Shown: positions 21,826 to 32,567, counted from the stretch's first letter. The stretch: 64,000 nt of DNA from Mortierella sp. BCC40632 (GCA_011634665.1 WAEK01000025.1:62001-126000); one strand, 5' to 3'. Translations and numbers: made by a program. Notes: generated by a model from the sequence alone, not told the origin.

Positions 21826-21858
21826 CTAGAGCTGTGCCCGCGGCTACGCTCGCGGTGT
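21826..21858 (-). mobile_element. Second Helitron-like 3' terminus
   Basis: On the minus strand: ACCGCGAGCGTAGCCGCGG (hairpin) then GCACAGCTCTAG|T. The structure is the same as the terminus at 2346 (hairpin, about 8 nt, CTAG, then T) but the sequence differs. No Helitron coding sequence was seen at higher coordinates, so it would be a non-autonomous copy; its 5' TC end was not located. Confidence 0.45.
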
Positions 21859-21859
21859 A

Positions 21860-22708
21860 ATCCATGTCTGTTTTATTACCATTTCAATTGCATTACCTCG
21901 AAGAGATCAGTCGCGGAAGTGCTGAGATCAACCTCTTCAAAATTACCATCTTTTTCGACCTTTCAATTCCGGTAGAAATGAGGTTATTTGCTCGTAGACA
22001 ATCACTGCATTATCCGTCACTTGGGACAGGATACCACCATTCGAACCCCTGAAGGGAAAGGCACGGCGATCGACTAAGGCTTCGCCCTGATTAATCTCCG
22101 TTATTTTCAATGGCATTACCTGGAAGAGAATTCCCGCGGCAGAATCACGGTCTCCCACTTTAACAGGGTTGGCTTTGCGACCTCCTCCCTCTCCTCTCTC
22201 TCCAGGGCACCTCCCTCTCCCTCCCTCACCTCACCTCACCTCACCTCATCTCTCCCTCACCTCCTCCTCTACTGCCTATTTTTTTTTTTTTTTTTTTTTT
22301 TTGGTGGAAAAATGAACTTGGGATTTTTCATGGCAATTTTTTTTTGGATGAACTTATTCTCACACATGTGTGAGCGTCTTACTCATACTATATGTGAAAA
22401 TAAGTTTTTTCCTTTTTTTTTAGCGGCAGAGTAGAGAAAGACCCCTCCATTCCCCACTCTCGCTCACTCTCACCTCTTCAGCACTTGATCAACTTTGGGG
22501 GAAAAAATAAAAAAAAATTACAGCACAGGGTATTCCCATGTGGTCCCCCACCATAGCACTGACCCTGCCATCAGGAGTTTATCTGCGCAGATCGAACGGG
22601 ATGCGGAGCTTTCTCCTGTGTATGGCCGTAATTCGAAAATACCAATGCTTCCTCTTTACTTGTAGCCAAACATTTTGAAAAAGGCTTTCCTCGTACCCAA
22701 AATTCAAC
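21860..22708. other. Low-complexity intergenic stretch
   Basis: Two related segments containing GTAATCCATG/GGCATTACCT.GAAGAGA words (21855–21910 and 22090–22140), a CTCACCTCACCTCACC tract (22225–22250) and T/A runs. No gene. Confidence 0.4.
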
Positions 22709-22736
22709 CTCTCTCTCTCTCTCTCTCTCTCTCTCT
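22709..22736. repeat. (CT)n tract, left flank of LINE insertion
   Basis: The CT dinucleotide repeat also resumes after the LINE poly-A tail (24178–24200). It is best read as the LINE target site. Confidence 0.85.
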
Positions 22737-24177
22737 ACATGGGTGCACCAGTCCTACTGCGACCAGGGTGGAAAGATTGAGGTAGAGTGGGTAAAAGGCC
22801 ACTCAGGAAATCCAGGTAACGAAGCAGCAGACCGCTTAGCGTCCAAGGCACACCGGACGGCTAGGATCCCATGGGAGCTTCCAAAGCTGGTTAAGGATGG
22901 ATATGGGTGCAGGGCTAGTTTCATGGATCACACAGTGGAGGACGATGTTCGACAAGTCTTGAAGCTACAGTCGGCAGCGAGGGCCCACCAGCACTGGGTC
23001 AGACAGAACAGGACGAGGCGATACATCTCCGAGTGGAAAGCAATCGAGTGGAGCGCGACACTGGAGATCATTCACGAGAGGAACGCACCGAGGAGTTCCT
23101 ACACGAGTGAAGGGGGACTGCCAGAGGCGATCGCACAGGTTGAAGAAGCTGCACGGGATGCTTCCGACACTGAGCGAGATGAAGAAGCGACACCCAGACC
23201 TGTATGATACCGACACGTGCAGGGTCTGCGAGGAGGAAACCGAGACGATGGAGCACATCTGGGAATGCAGGGCCACAAAGGAGGAGCAGGAGGAAGGGTG
23301 GCGAGAGGCGGTGAAGGCCGTGAAGGAGAGTGGAAAGAGGAAGTGGAAGAGAGAGTGCAAGGTGTGGTTGGAGGAAGCGAGGGACGCTAGGAGGAACGGT
23401 GGTTCACCCAAGAGGAAAAAACCAATGTTCACGGAGAAGAGTGAAGGGGATCTTTGAAGGAGTTGAAGAGATCAGACCCAGGGATTTTGAACAGAGATCG
23501 AGACACAGGAGGAATGCAGAGCCACAACGCACAATCATGGAGGCGTATCAGGGAATGGTACCTGAAGTGATGATAACAAGCTGGAAGAGAATGCACAGGA
23601 CGACAAGACCGATAGCGAAGGATATGGCGACTCGATTTATCGAAGCCATTGAGGAATTTGGACGCACGCAGATCTGGGGACAGAGGTGTACAGCCACAGT
23701 GGGCTGGGAAAAGACGAAAGGAATCACTGCGGTGAGCAAACGCGCCGGGAGACGCAATGGTGATGGGAGACACCAACCTAGCCACGGTGATTTCTCAGAC
23801 TTGAACAGTCCACAGCGGCCGAAGCCCGACCTCAGAGAGGCGTACAGAGAGGCGGATGAAACAGCTCTGAAGTATGTGCAGGGAAAGACTAAGCTGAATG
23901 GAATGGAGCGGCTAGGAAGCTGGGAAAAAGTGTTGACAATGGACGCCGGCTAAAAGACGACGAATGAGCGCAACGGGGCCACGTAGGGAGCTGGCAATAC
24001 GACCACTCATGCGTACGTGGGTGATGGCTGTTGAGTGTCTGGAGGCTGTTTAGATAGTTTTCATTCGCGGGTGTAATCCCGTTTTGGTACCAAGTGGCAA
24101 CAGGGCGGCTCCGGCCGCCCTGGTCTTCTATAAACTCTACATGCCCACGTGGGGTCTTTGTTAACAAAAAAAAAAAA
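22737..24177 (+). mobile_element. 5'-truncated LINE with RNase H and zinc knuckle
   Basis: The first frame (22743–23207) encodes the end of an RNase H domain (VEWVKGHSGNPGNEAADRLA). The second (to 23457) has a CCHC zinc knuckle (CRVCEEETETMEHIWEC). A third (to 23953) is a charged tail ending VLTMDAG. The frames break at a GGGGG run near 23112 and a GGGG run near 23446. The 3' UTR has a GGGCGGCTCCGGCCGCCC hairpin and a poly-A tail (24166–24177). RNase H at the ORF2 C-terminus is typical of Tad/I-group LINEs. This is a different family from the 9–11 kb LINE. Confidence 0.88.
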
Positions 24178-24201
24178 CTCTCTCTCTCTCTCTCTCTCTC
24201 G

Positions 24202-24494
24202 TCACAGCTTTCGCTCGGTCTTAAACAAGATAGATTGACGATGGGCTTTATCCTACTCGACACCCAGCTAGCCTCCTATCTCTTCCTATTCCCCTTCCTC
24301 TTCTGATACCCTCCTCTTCTCTCCCCCTCTTCCTCATCTGGTGCGCCCTCTCCCATCCATCTGATACCGCAACCTTTTTTTTCTTTACCCAAGACAAAAA
24401 TCTCTCTTTGATCCTTACGCAGCAAGCTAGCCATCAGAAAGGGTAAAAGAAGAAGAATGGTATTATATATTTTCTGGGACTTTTAGTAAAAAGT
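24202..24494. other. Intergenic stretch
   Basis: No gene or repeat recognised; partly CT-rich. Confidence 0.35.
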
Positions 24495-25558
24495 TAGTAT
24501 ACACCTTTAGACAATTTGGATCGGAAAGCGTGTATCAGAGTTAATATCGAGTGGGCTTAAATAGAAATCCAAGATTGACTGTGCATTGGCTGCGGAATAT
24601 CCCCAATGAAGCATATGACCAACGCCACCGGGGCATCTGATCAGCGTCGGGGATTAACGAACTATGTTGGCTGTGCATTATCAGAATCGGAGCATTTATC
24701 TGACGCCACCGGAGCATATGGCCGGCGCCACTCTCAAGAGGAAACTCTGATTACCGCGGTAACAAGTATAAAAGGAGTGTCAAAATGGTGAAGAAACAGC
24801 ACTAACCTCTCGTCTTCACCGTCTGATTTTTGACTGATAGAACCAAAAGCGATTTATCTCTTTGATGCTACCAGCAACATTAGATCCAATTGAGTCAATG
24901 AACAAAGCAGAAGCAAAGATTGACCCTATCTTTCGCTGATCTCTCATCGCCAACTAACATTGTGCTAACGCTGTACTAACAACCTCCACCAGTCGCTGCT
25001 CACCCTCATTACTGTCACTACTCATCCTCCGCATTGTCGCTATTCGCCCTCAACCTTGTTGCTAATATCCCTCGGCGTCGTCGCCATTCACCCCAATGTG
25101 CTTTCTGTCCAAAATTTATCCTCTCACTCACACACTGTTCTAACACATCGCCACTCCTCCAACTGTGTCTCACCACCCTTGCTTTCACAGAATTTTCTGG
25201 TCCTCCTCCTCCTCTCTGGTCATTCATATGTAACGCATCGTTGAGGCTGAGAAAATAGCCGACCAAAGAAAAAAAAAAGAAAGAGCAATTTATCCGTCCT
25301 CATCCGTCTCGCCGTCGCATACAATATAGTAACTCCTTTAAGAATTTGAAAAGATTGCTGAGGACGATGCGAAGTCTCTGATATTCAATAAAAGATATCC
25401 ATCATGCTAAATAAATCCAAAGTGCAGAAGAGTTGAAAGAATGGTTGCGAAAACAAGGTATGACAACAAAAGGGTATAAGCATTCGATAGAGAAAAAAAA
25501 GTTGGTCGAGGAAAAAAAAAAAGAGTGCCAACTAGGCTGAGGAAGGAGCAGTGATAGA
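24495..25558. repeat. Segmental duplication, copy 2: CRN2 3' flank with TATA-box unit
   Basis: Homologous to 7773–8815 in inverse orientation. It contains repeated ..CGCCACCGG.GCAT.TGA words (24606–24730), then AACAAGTATAAAAGGAGTGT (TATA near 24767) and a leader with TCGTCTTCACCGTCTGATT. Weak ORFs (25034–25258) follow. It is convergent with CRN2. The same TATA block opens again at 63885. Confidence 0.6.
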
Positions 25559-28500
25559 CTAGCTCTTCTGCTTTTTGGAGCAATCCTCATCATTACTATC
25601 CTCATCGTCAGCGGAACGCTTTCGTGCATTCTTGAGACGATCAATAAACTCTACATGATCCTTGGGGAAAATATCGCCGAAATTGTCATCACTGATGTTG
25701 ATCACGACTTGTTGAACACCTGTGGGATCCTTTGGGAGACTGGATGCTGCTGGCAGTTTGTCCGTCCACTTAATAGGATATGCAACAATCATGCTGGTGT
25801 AGACGTTGTTGGGACAGTGCTTGCGAAATGCCTTTACGTGGCCCTCAATTTTTGGTGCAGATACTGTGCTGAATGCCTCATTCCAATCCTTCTCCGAGAA
25901 ATTAGACGATCCTTGATGCAGCTTCATCTGAACAAAGACCGGTATGATTCTTGTGCCGTCAATGCGGATGAAGAAGACCAAGCCTGGTCCCGACGGCTTG
26001 GACTTGGGAAAGAAAAATGGTGCCACAGGTGTGTTGCTACGAGTTGACCCATGGTTGACATGAGCCTCCATGAACTCCTCCATCGACATCATCTCATGAG
26101 TCGTTCCTTGCTGGAGTCCGGGCTCTTTCCAACCAACAATCTCCACCTTGCCAACGAGAGATGGACACATTTCAGAGATTGGTAGCTCATGTGGCCAATC
26201 AGACAGAGGGCGTGTACTCAGTGTCTCGCTGAATACCCTCATCATGAACCGCTCAAACATGCATCCCTGCTCACTGGCCGTCGACTTTACCATCCGTTTC
26301 CGTACCTCTCTGGCAAAGTATGGATCAATGGCCGTGAAATAACTCTCCACAGCTTTGGAAACGAAAGGCTCATCTATCACGGTCACAACTTGACCCTTTT
26401 TGATAATTTTGATCCGACCGAACGCATGCTCCACCAACTGAGGGTCTACCTCCTTTAGGACAAGGTCGTGGCACCCAAACATGCAGCGTTGGTACATTAG
26501 GAGTGCTAGCGTGCTGTCGATAGACTCTACAAGCTGATCTTTGTATTTGTTGTGTTTGTCATGAAGGCGTGAGATCTCGTGGCATAGATTGCCTTTGATG
26601 TGTCGGTGCCTCCATGATGTTAGCCTATCCTCGGCATCCTCTATAGTCTTCATCCACGTACTTGGGTCGTTGTATTCGATTATCCTCTCTAGTGAAGACA
26701 GCATAATAAGGCTGTAAGTATGGGGAAAATGAACGCTCAATCACATCATTGCTCTACGTGTCACTACAGTCGTCTCATAGCGACATACCAATCGTGACTA
26801 TTGCTGGCCGGTAGCGACCGGCAAACTTATCGAACAGAAAATCTACTGCCTCGGGTGGAAGATTATCATCCAAGGCCAGCTTCGAATCATCATGCAATTG
26901 TCCCTGTATCCGAGAAACATATGCCTTAATCGAGTCCCGAGAAGTCCAACCTGGAAACTCCAAGAACTGGAGGAGAATATTATATTTTTTGATCGGTAGA
27001 GAACAGATAGGCAAGAACTCAGTAAATGAATGTAGTGAAATGTTGGGGTATAACAAATACATAAAAGCACCAAATGGCAACGTAGCTACCAACCTCGAAA
27101 TTAGTGGAGCTATCCTTCAGATCAGAACCGGAGCTTCGGATCCAGAAGAGTGTATTAATGCCTGTTGTCAGACAGGGGGATAGGGAAGCAAAAATTGATG
27201 TTAGAGGCAGGATGATCGAGACAAGCCAGGAGCGCTGTAATAATCGATTGGGAGTACCGGGTCCACTTACTTAACCCAGTACCGCAAGTAACCAAAGTGA
27301 GCTGATGGTCACCTATGGTACGGAAGGCGTGCAATATTGGTGACAGTAGTGGTCGTGTGGAACTGTCAGAAGATGACAAGGACTGGAAAGGCTCATTGAA
27401 GGCGTCGCCAAGGATCTGTGCCTCATCGTTGACTACTAGAAGTCTGGTGATATCCTTGATTTTTGGTATACATCCATGCTCAATAAGGTTTCTTTTCACA
27501 TCTCCGTATACACTGCGAGTCAACAGCGTAAGAGGAATCAGGCCGTGATGCTGAAGATCGAGAAGCTGAAGGAATAGATGATTGAAGATATCCTGCTCGA
27601 ACAGCACATGAGGGCACATTTGTAGGAGGGTCCATCTTGCGCTGTTGAATGTATTGGCACTGCCGGAAATACCCAAACAATAATTAAAGATAATAAGCCG
27701 AGAAAGGAAGAGGTATAAAGTTTTCTTTTTTGCATAGCTGTTGTTGACTTGTCGATCCATATTTAACGACTCTCGAGTTTCTTTGAGGTAATATTGAATA
27801 GTAGAATGGAGCGTAGCCATGTCTGCAGATCCCCAATCGTCACTTGAAGCGTTGAAATAGAATCCCCAGTGCTGAGACAGGAGCTCGATGACAGCACGGG
27901 TTTTGCCACAGCCAGACACTCCGAGACTGGGATATGATGAAGGTTATTCTCTTTCACGAGATCAAGAATGGATCCGGCGGCATGGTTCTTTGATGTCGAG
28001 ACAGGTGTAGATGGATCAGGGAGGTCCATGAACAGTAGACTGGGCCGATTATCTGGGGCAAATCCCGAATCCACGTCGCCATGCTCTTGGCAAACCTTGA
28101 ATATGTCCGCTAGTGACGGGCAACGCACCTTGTCCTTTCACAAACACGTCGAGAAAGCTGGCAATTGGTCCTGGTGCAAAGAATTTTTCCGTGATTGTTT
28201 TGATGTCGGCATGGAGGTCGCCTAGTTGCATGATAAAAAGAGGTCATGTTAGAACGCTACATGTCCAATAAAACAATGGCAGACACAGAAGGACGCGAAT
28301 GAATGTATACCAGACAGCGGCGTGCTGGGACGCGCGCCATCCGAATGGTAACCAGGAAGTGGTATCAATGAGCGAGAAGGCGCAGGCGCATGGGCTAGAA
28401 ATGAGAGAGTTAGGTTAGCCTATTGAATAAACTCATGCTGACAGGACAATCAACAAGACGCATCTCATTACCTTGAGGAGGAGGGCGCTGGACAATGATG

Positions 28501-28811
28501 TGGATCGTGTCTTCAGGCAGTTCAGCGTCAAAGACCTTGGAGAGCTTGGTTGTTGCCTTGAGCTTCTTCTTGTCCGTGATCTTGTCCAACAAGATGAGTT
28601 GTTCATCATCGTCTTAGTCATCATCAGGAATCAACACGCGCTACAGAGTGAGCTCATCAGCGGCGACATCATCAAATCGAGGTGACTTTTCGGTTTTGAT
28701 GAGCTTCTTGAGCTCTCCAATCGTCGTTGTGGCTGATGTTGATACTGGGAACGCGTTGGATATCGCTTCGCCATCAACAAGGCAGAGCAAGGTCAGGGGA
28801 TTGTTGATCAT
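25559..28811 (-). pseudogene. CRN2: Crinkler-type effector, most complete copy but with header stops
   Basis: Inferred exons: 28811–28472 (header: NPLTLLCLVDGE…TTIGELKKLIKTEK), 28394–28311 (Ser/Pro linker), 28221–27271 (GDLHADIKTITEKFF, Walker A SGCGKTRAVIELL, Walker B-like LLVVNDEAQILGDAF, LVTCGTGL), 27161–27094, 26966–26789 and 26688–25559. The last exon is an uninterrupted 376-residue C-terminal module. It has GPGLVFFIRIDG and VFVQMKLHQ (PD-(D/E)XK nuclease, Q-x-K form), then a basic nuclear-localisation tail. All introns are GT–AG, 78–127 bp. Damage: two in-frame stops in the header exon (near 28651 and 28617), one extra base in a GGG run near 28075 and one missing base near 27930. ATG 28811 is chosen by alignment with CRN1 and CRN3. 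By family, it would be a nucleus-targeted, DNA-damaging effector. Confidence 0.87.
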
Positions 28812-29197
28812 ATTGTCATGAAGCCACGACAAAGCAAGGTGAGGAATAAGGTTGATGTTGAGAGGTCAAGGAGAAAATAGTCAGAGAAATGAGCTGTGGA
28901 ATTAAAACGAAAATAAGAGGAGCTGATGATAAAAGGCTGCGAGGAATATGGCGAAGGATTTGTTGGGTAATGGCAAAGAGGAGGCAAAGCTGAAAAGTGA
29001 GCGTGGGAGCGAGGGCGAAGACAATGGAGGTGGAAAAGGTGGCAAAAAAAGGGAGATGACAGTTCAAAAGAGTGGGAAGAGTGGCAGAGCAAAGAGATGT
29101 GGGAAGAGTGTGATAGAGAAAAGAGAGAGGGCATGTTGGAAAAAGGAGAGGACCATGAAAAGAGCATGGGAGTGGTGGCAAATGAAATATTTTATTG
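28812..29197 (-). promoter_or_regulatory. CRN2 5' flank, pyrimidine-rich leader
   Basis: On the minus strand this is a C/T-rich leader with TCTC and CATCT clusters, like the leaders of CRN1 (3900–4269) and CRN3. No clear TATA box. The conserved upstream module found near CRN1 and CRN3 is absent here; a tandem repeat occupies that position. Confidence 0.4.
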
Positions 29198-29335
29198 CAT
29201 CAGACAATCCGCCCTCTGCATCAGACAATCCGCGTCCACAGCAGACAATCCGTCCTCTGCATCAGACAATCCGCGTCCACAGCAGACAATCCGCGTCCAT
29301 AGCAGACAATCCGCGTCACAGCGGACAATCCGCGC
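29198..29335. repeat. Tandem ~20-bp repeat upstream of CRN2
   Basis: Seven copies of a unit around GCATCAGACAATCCGCGTCC, with variants ending CCTCT or CCACA. The invariant core is CAGACAATCCG. Units are contiguous, so this is a minisatellite, not a CRISPR-like spaced array. Confidence 0.85.
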
Positions 29336-29502
29336 CCTTTCACTCATTTTTAGAGGTCTCTTTTCTTATCGATCAGGGAAAGGTATGAATTTGTTTCCAA
29401 AATATTGTTAATTATATTTAAGATATGTGCCCTCTCGAAGTCGGTCGTCAATATGTTCTTTCTCAATATCTTTTATTTTTCCTTTTGATCAATAGTTCCA
29501 TC

Positions 29503-29922
29503 ATGAGCAAAGAAAGCCAGGCCCTGGATTGTCTTCTCTGCCACAAACGATTCAAGAATAAGCACACTCTCTCTTCACACACGACCGACGCCCACGATGG
29601 TAGGGTTGGCCGTCTAGATCATCTTCTTTGTCCTGCATCTCTCTGCGGCAAGTCATACCAATCCCGCTCAAAGTTCAACACTCACCTAAACGAACACACC
29701 AAATCGAGTACAGCACCCGATGTGTAATTGTGTCCACGATGTGACAAGGTCTTCGTCGACATTCCTAGTAGGGACAAACATTTGGACACATGTGAACTCT
29801 CACAGACTCAAACGACCCTCATCACTTCTTCTGAAGAGATCACGCACTCGGTCAAGGCACTCCGAGGAAATCTCGCGTCTTACATAGGAAATCTCTTTAT
29901 AGCCGAGGCTAAGATCGCTTGA
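29503..29922 (+). pseudogene. C2H2 zinc-finger protein remnant
   Basis: From ATG 29503: MSKESQALD, then finger 1 (CLLCHKRFKNKHTLSSH), finger 2 (CPASLCGKSYQSRSKFNTH) and, beyond an in-frame TAA (29725–29727), a third CCHC-like finger (CPRCDKVFVDIPSRDKH…C) in the same frame. The frame stops at 29920, exactly where CRN3 similarity begins on the other strand. The gene therefore seems truncated by the CRN3 junction as well as carrying a stop. It is probably derived from a DNA-binding regulator; the target is unknown. Confidence 0.65.
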
Positions 29923-30950
29923 TCCAAGATCACTCCTCGCTGCGTTAAAGTAGAAGCCCCACTGCAGACAAAGCATCTCAATCATCGAGCGAGTTTTCCC
30001 ACAGCCGGAGACGCCGAACACGGGGAGGTCCTGTGCTTGCATGCCTTCCAGCTTGCTCAAAGGAACATTTGACCGAAATTGCTCAGGAATCGGATCGCCC
30101 GCGTTCAACAGAGGGTTTGGTAGATCCAAAAAGAGAAGACTAGGTCCTGATTCCTGGCTGTCAACAACGCCTCGCCGTTGGACTTTGGGCAGTCCCTTGA
30201 CTCCAACTGAAGTTACAGGTAGACTCTTTTCGCCTCGCACTTATGCACTCAGAAAGTCAGAGGCAGGAGATCCCGGTGCAAAGAACTTGTCCGCGATTGT
30301 TTTGATATCGGCATAGAGATCGCCTAGTTGTATACGAAAGGGAATGAGTTAGAACTACTATTAAAAAAAAAAAAAAAAAAAAAAAAAGAGACGGGAGCAC
30401 AAGTAAATACACACCAGACAGCGGCGAACTAGGACGAGAGCCATCCAAATGGTAACTAGGAAGTGGAGTCAATGAGCGAGAAGGCGCAGGTGCATGGACT
30501 ATGAAGGTATAGAGAGAAAAAGGAACAAAGTTTAGCAGATGAATAAGCTAATGCAGGTGGTGGAGAGCAATCAACAAATGGGCATGCAATTGTATACATA
30601 AAAAAAGCGCATGCATTACCTTGGGGAGGAGGGCGCTGGACAATGATGTGAATTGTCTTCTTAAGTGGTGCCTCTGGGAAAACGTCAGTAATGTCATCCG
30701 TCTCATCAAGCTCCTCCTTTGGCGTGACATCGGCAAGCGAGATATCCTTGCGCTCACTCTTGGGTACGATTGGGATGGAAACCTTCCAAAGAGTAAGATC
30801 CTTGGCTGTGATGTCGTCAAAATCAGAGGAGTCTGCTCTGTCTTAATGAGCTTCTTGAGGTCGTCAACGGAATCACTTGAGGAAATCTTGACTGAGAACG
30901 TGGTTTTGTCTCCATCAACAAGGCAGAATAGACAAGTGTTTGTCGGTCAT
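29923..30950 (-). pseudogene. CRN3: Crinkler-type effector truncated inside the NTPase
   Basis: Exons inferred by comparison with CRN2: 30950–30620 (header, with frame breaks right after the ATG and near the middle; ends on TIHIIVQRPPPQ in another frame), 30498–30415 (linker GSRPSSPLSG) and 30323–~29930. The last has ADKFFAPGSPASDFLSA followed by an in-frame stop, then QDLPVFGVSGCGKTRSMIEML (Walker A) and FYFNAARSDLGSSDL. Homology ends there, so Walker B and the whole nuclease are missing. The second intron contains a long A/T homopolymer (30363–30385). The upstream module lies ~290–360 bp before the ATG. Confidence 0.8.
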
Positions 30951-31236
30951 GGTGTTACGAAGCATCAATCAAAAGATGGAGAAGGGGGATAAGAGGTGTG
31001 GGCTGCAGAGAAAGCGAGGATGAAGGAAAAGAGAAAAGGATGGGATTAAAAAGGAACAGGAAGAAGGGATGGAAAGGCGTTAGAACGGTGGCAAAGACGA
31101 TGCAAATGTGGAAATGGTGGCAAAAAGAGATAGAGAGTAACAGTGAGGTCAAAAGAGAGCTTGGGAGTGGAAGAGGGTGACCTTGCAAAGAGACGCGCAT
31201 GGAGATGCGTGGAGGGCGACCCAAGCAACTGCGGCA

Positions 31237-31310
31237 GTGAAGAAATTCGGCGATGTAACAGAGTGGCTTGCGCCATGGAAGTCCCCCTCCATCACCTCAT
31301 CACCGGGTGG
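31237..31310 (-). promoter_or_regulatory. CRN-associated upstream module, copy 2
   Basis: On the minus strand: GGTGATGAGGTGATGGAGGG, GGCGCAAGCCACTCTGTTAC and ATCGCCGAATTTCTTCACTG, upstream of CRN3. It also lies just before the plus-strand ATG at 31317, so it may act between two divergent genes. Confidence 0.5.
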
Positions 31311-31316
31311 ATAAAA

Positions 31317-31862
31317 ATGACTGTAGCCGCAGTAAATTCTGTCACCCCTCCATCTTCCCATCCACACAATCCGCCAGCAATGTTCACTATGGAAGACATG
31401 AGAGAATGGCGGAGCCAACGTGGCAAGGAGCATCCATTGACAGGAACCTTCTATATTGGGGGACTGTGGACAGCCGAACCACCCACATTTCCCGCAAAAC
31501 TCGACGACAAGGTTGACATTCACCTCATGGTATCGACGGCTTCGAACTGTAACATCTTCAGTTGGCAACACTTCAAAAGCTGCAAACTTCACAGCGAGTA
31601 CCCGTACATGCTCAACTTCCAGGCTTACCGCTCTAACGTCGACACTGTGATAATCAAGAACATGATGGGAAACCCTCTGACAATCCATGGATATGGGCAA
31701 GTCCCTATTACAGTCAACGGTGAGGGTTACCATATTGATGCATACTTGGTCGATATGTCTCCTCAGGTCCAGGGCATCCTCTCGGCTAATTTCCTCATCG
31801 AAAATAATCTGCAGTTGGGATTTGAGGGCAACAAGCAGAAAATTATCTCCGAACCAAAATAG
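31317..31862 (+). CDS. Retropepsin-like protein of unknown role
   Basis: A 181-residue ORF from ATG 31317 (a second Met lies 22 residues in). The C-terminal two thirds resemble the Copia-type protease region. VDIHLMVSTASNCNIFSWQH occupies the place of the catalytic D-S/T-G-A strand, then an I-H-G-Y-G-Q-V-P-I strand (residues ~121–129), then ILSANFLIENNLQLGFEG, typical of the end of a retropepsin fold. The catalytic Asp position appears to be Val, so peptidase activity is unlikely. No RT, integrase or LTR is near. It is a domesticated or remnant domain. The ORF is fully open and divergent from CRN3. The Copia relationship is by motif order only. Confidence 0.45.
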   Translation: MTVAAVNSVTPPSSHPHNPPAMFTMEDMREWRSQRGKEHPLTGTFYIGGLWTAEPPTFPAKLDDKVDIHLMVSTASNCNIFSWQHFKSCKLHSEYPYMLNFQAYRSNVDTVIIKNMMGNPLTIHGYGQVPITVNGEGYHIDAYLVDMSPQVQGILSANFLIENNLQLGFEGNKQKIISEPK

Positions 31863-32325
31863 TGTCCTAGCGTGTAAGATTAACGAAAAATATACAGCCA
31901 GAAGCTGCCAACCAGGGCCGTGTTGGTGCCCAAAACTTTATTGGTAACATGTACGACGCTGGTAATGGCGTACCTCAGATTTTTCTAGAGCCATGATGTG
32001 GTATCTTAAATCTGCTGAGCAGGGGATTGACGGGGAAGGGGTGAGAAAGAAGAGACTTTATTGAGAGGCTGAGGGACGGTGGACAGCAAGAGGAGAGAGT
32101 TCAGCTGGAGAACAAAAGTGGATGGGTGGACAGCGACAGGTGGGAGGGGAGACAGCGACAGGGTGCGACAGTGCGGTAGTGCCTCGGGCTGGTGTACTGT
32201 GGCTGCTTTATCTTCGTAAAATAAACAAAATAAGTATCAGCAACAAACAACACACCAGCCCGAGGCACAACAGTGCGGAGGAGGTTCTGCGGCAGGCTGG
32301 AGTGATGACAGTGAGAGGGTGGGAA
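31863..32325. other. Intergenic region
   Basis: Contains an inverted pair of GCCTCGGGCTGGTGT (32190s) and ACACCAGCCCGAGGCAC (32251–32267). No gene seen. Confidence 0.4.
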
Positions 32326-32389
32326 GATAACTGGCTTGTGGCAGCCAAACGTTCATAGCAATGCTGCCTTTTGATCCTATGATGTAAAG
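32326..32389 (+). repeat. 28S rRNA-derived fragment
   Basis: GATAACTGGCTTGTGGCAGC, then CAAACGTTCATAGC and TTTTGATCCT. Diverged copy of the LSU rRNA block at 8863. Confidence 0.75.
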
Positions 32390-32511
32390 GGCATAGAGAG
32401 AGCTCAGACAGAGAGAGGGGGGAGAGTGAGGAGTAGTGCACAAGCGAGGAGGGATGAAAATAGGGATCAGGGGAGGGAGGGAGGGACATAGGGGACAACT
32501 ATCAAGATATT

Positions 32512-32567
32512 GCTGGCTTGTGGCAGCCAAGCGTTCATAGCGACGTTGCTTTTTGATCCTGTTATGG
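32512..32567 (+). repeat. 28S rRNA-derived fragment
   Basis: CTGGCTTGTGGCAGCCAAGC, then GTTCATAGCGACGTTGC and TTTTTGATCC. Nearly identical to canonical LSU rRNA over ~50 bp. Confidence 0.8.

Noticed and set aside
29198..29335. CRISPR-like look of the CAGACAATCCG repeats
   Set aside because: Eukaryotic context, no spacers of constant length; a minisatellite.
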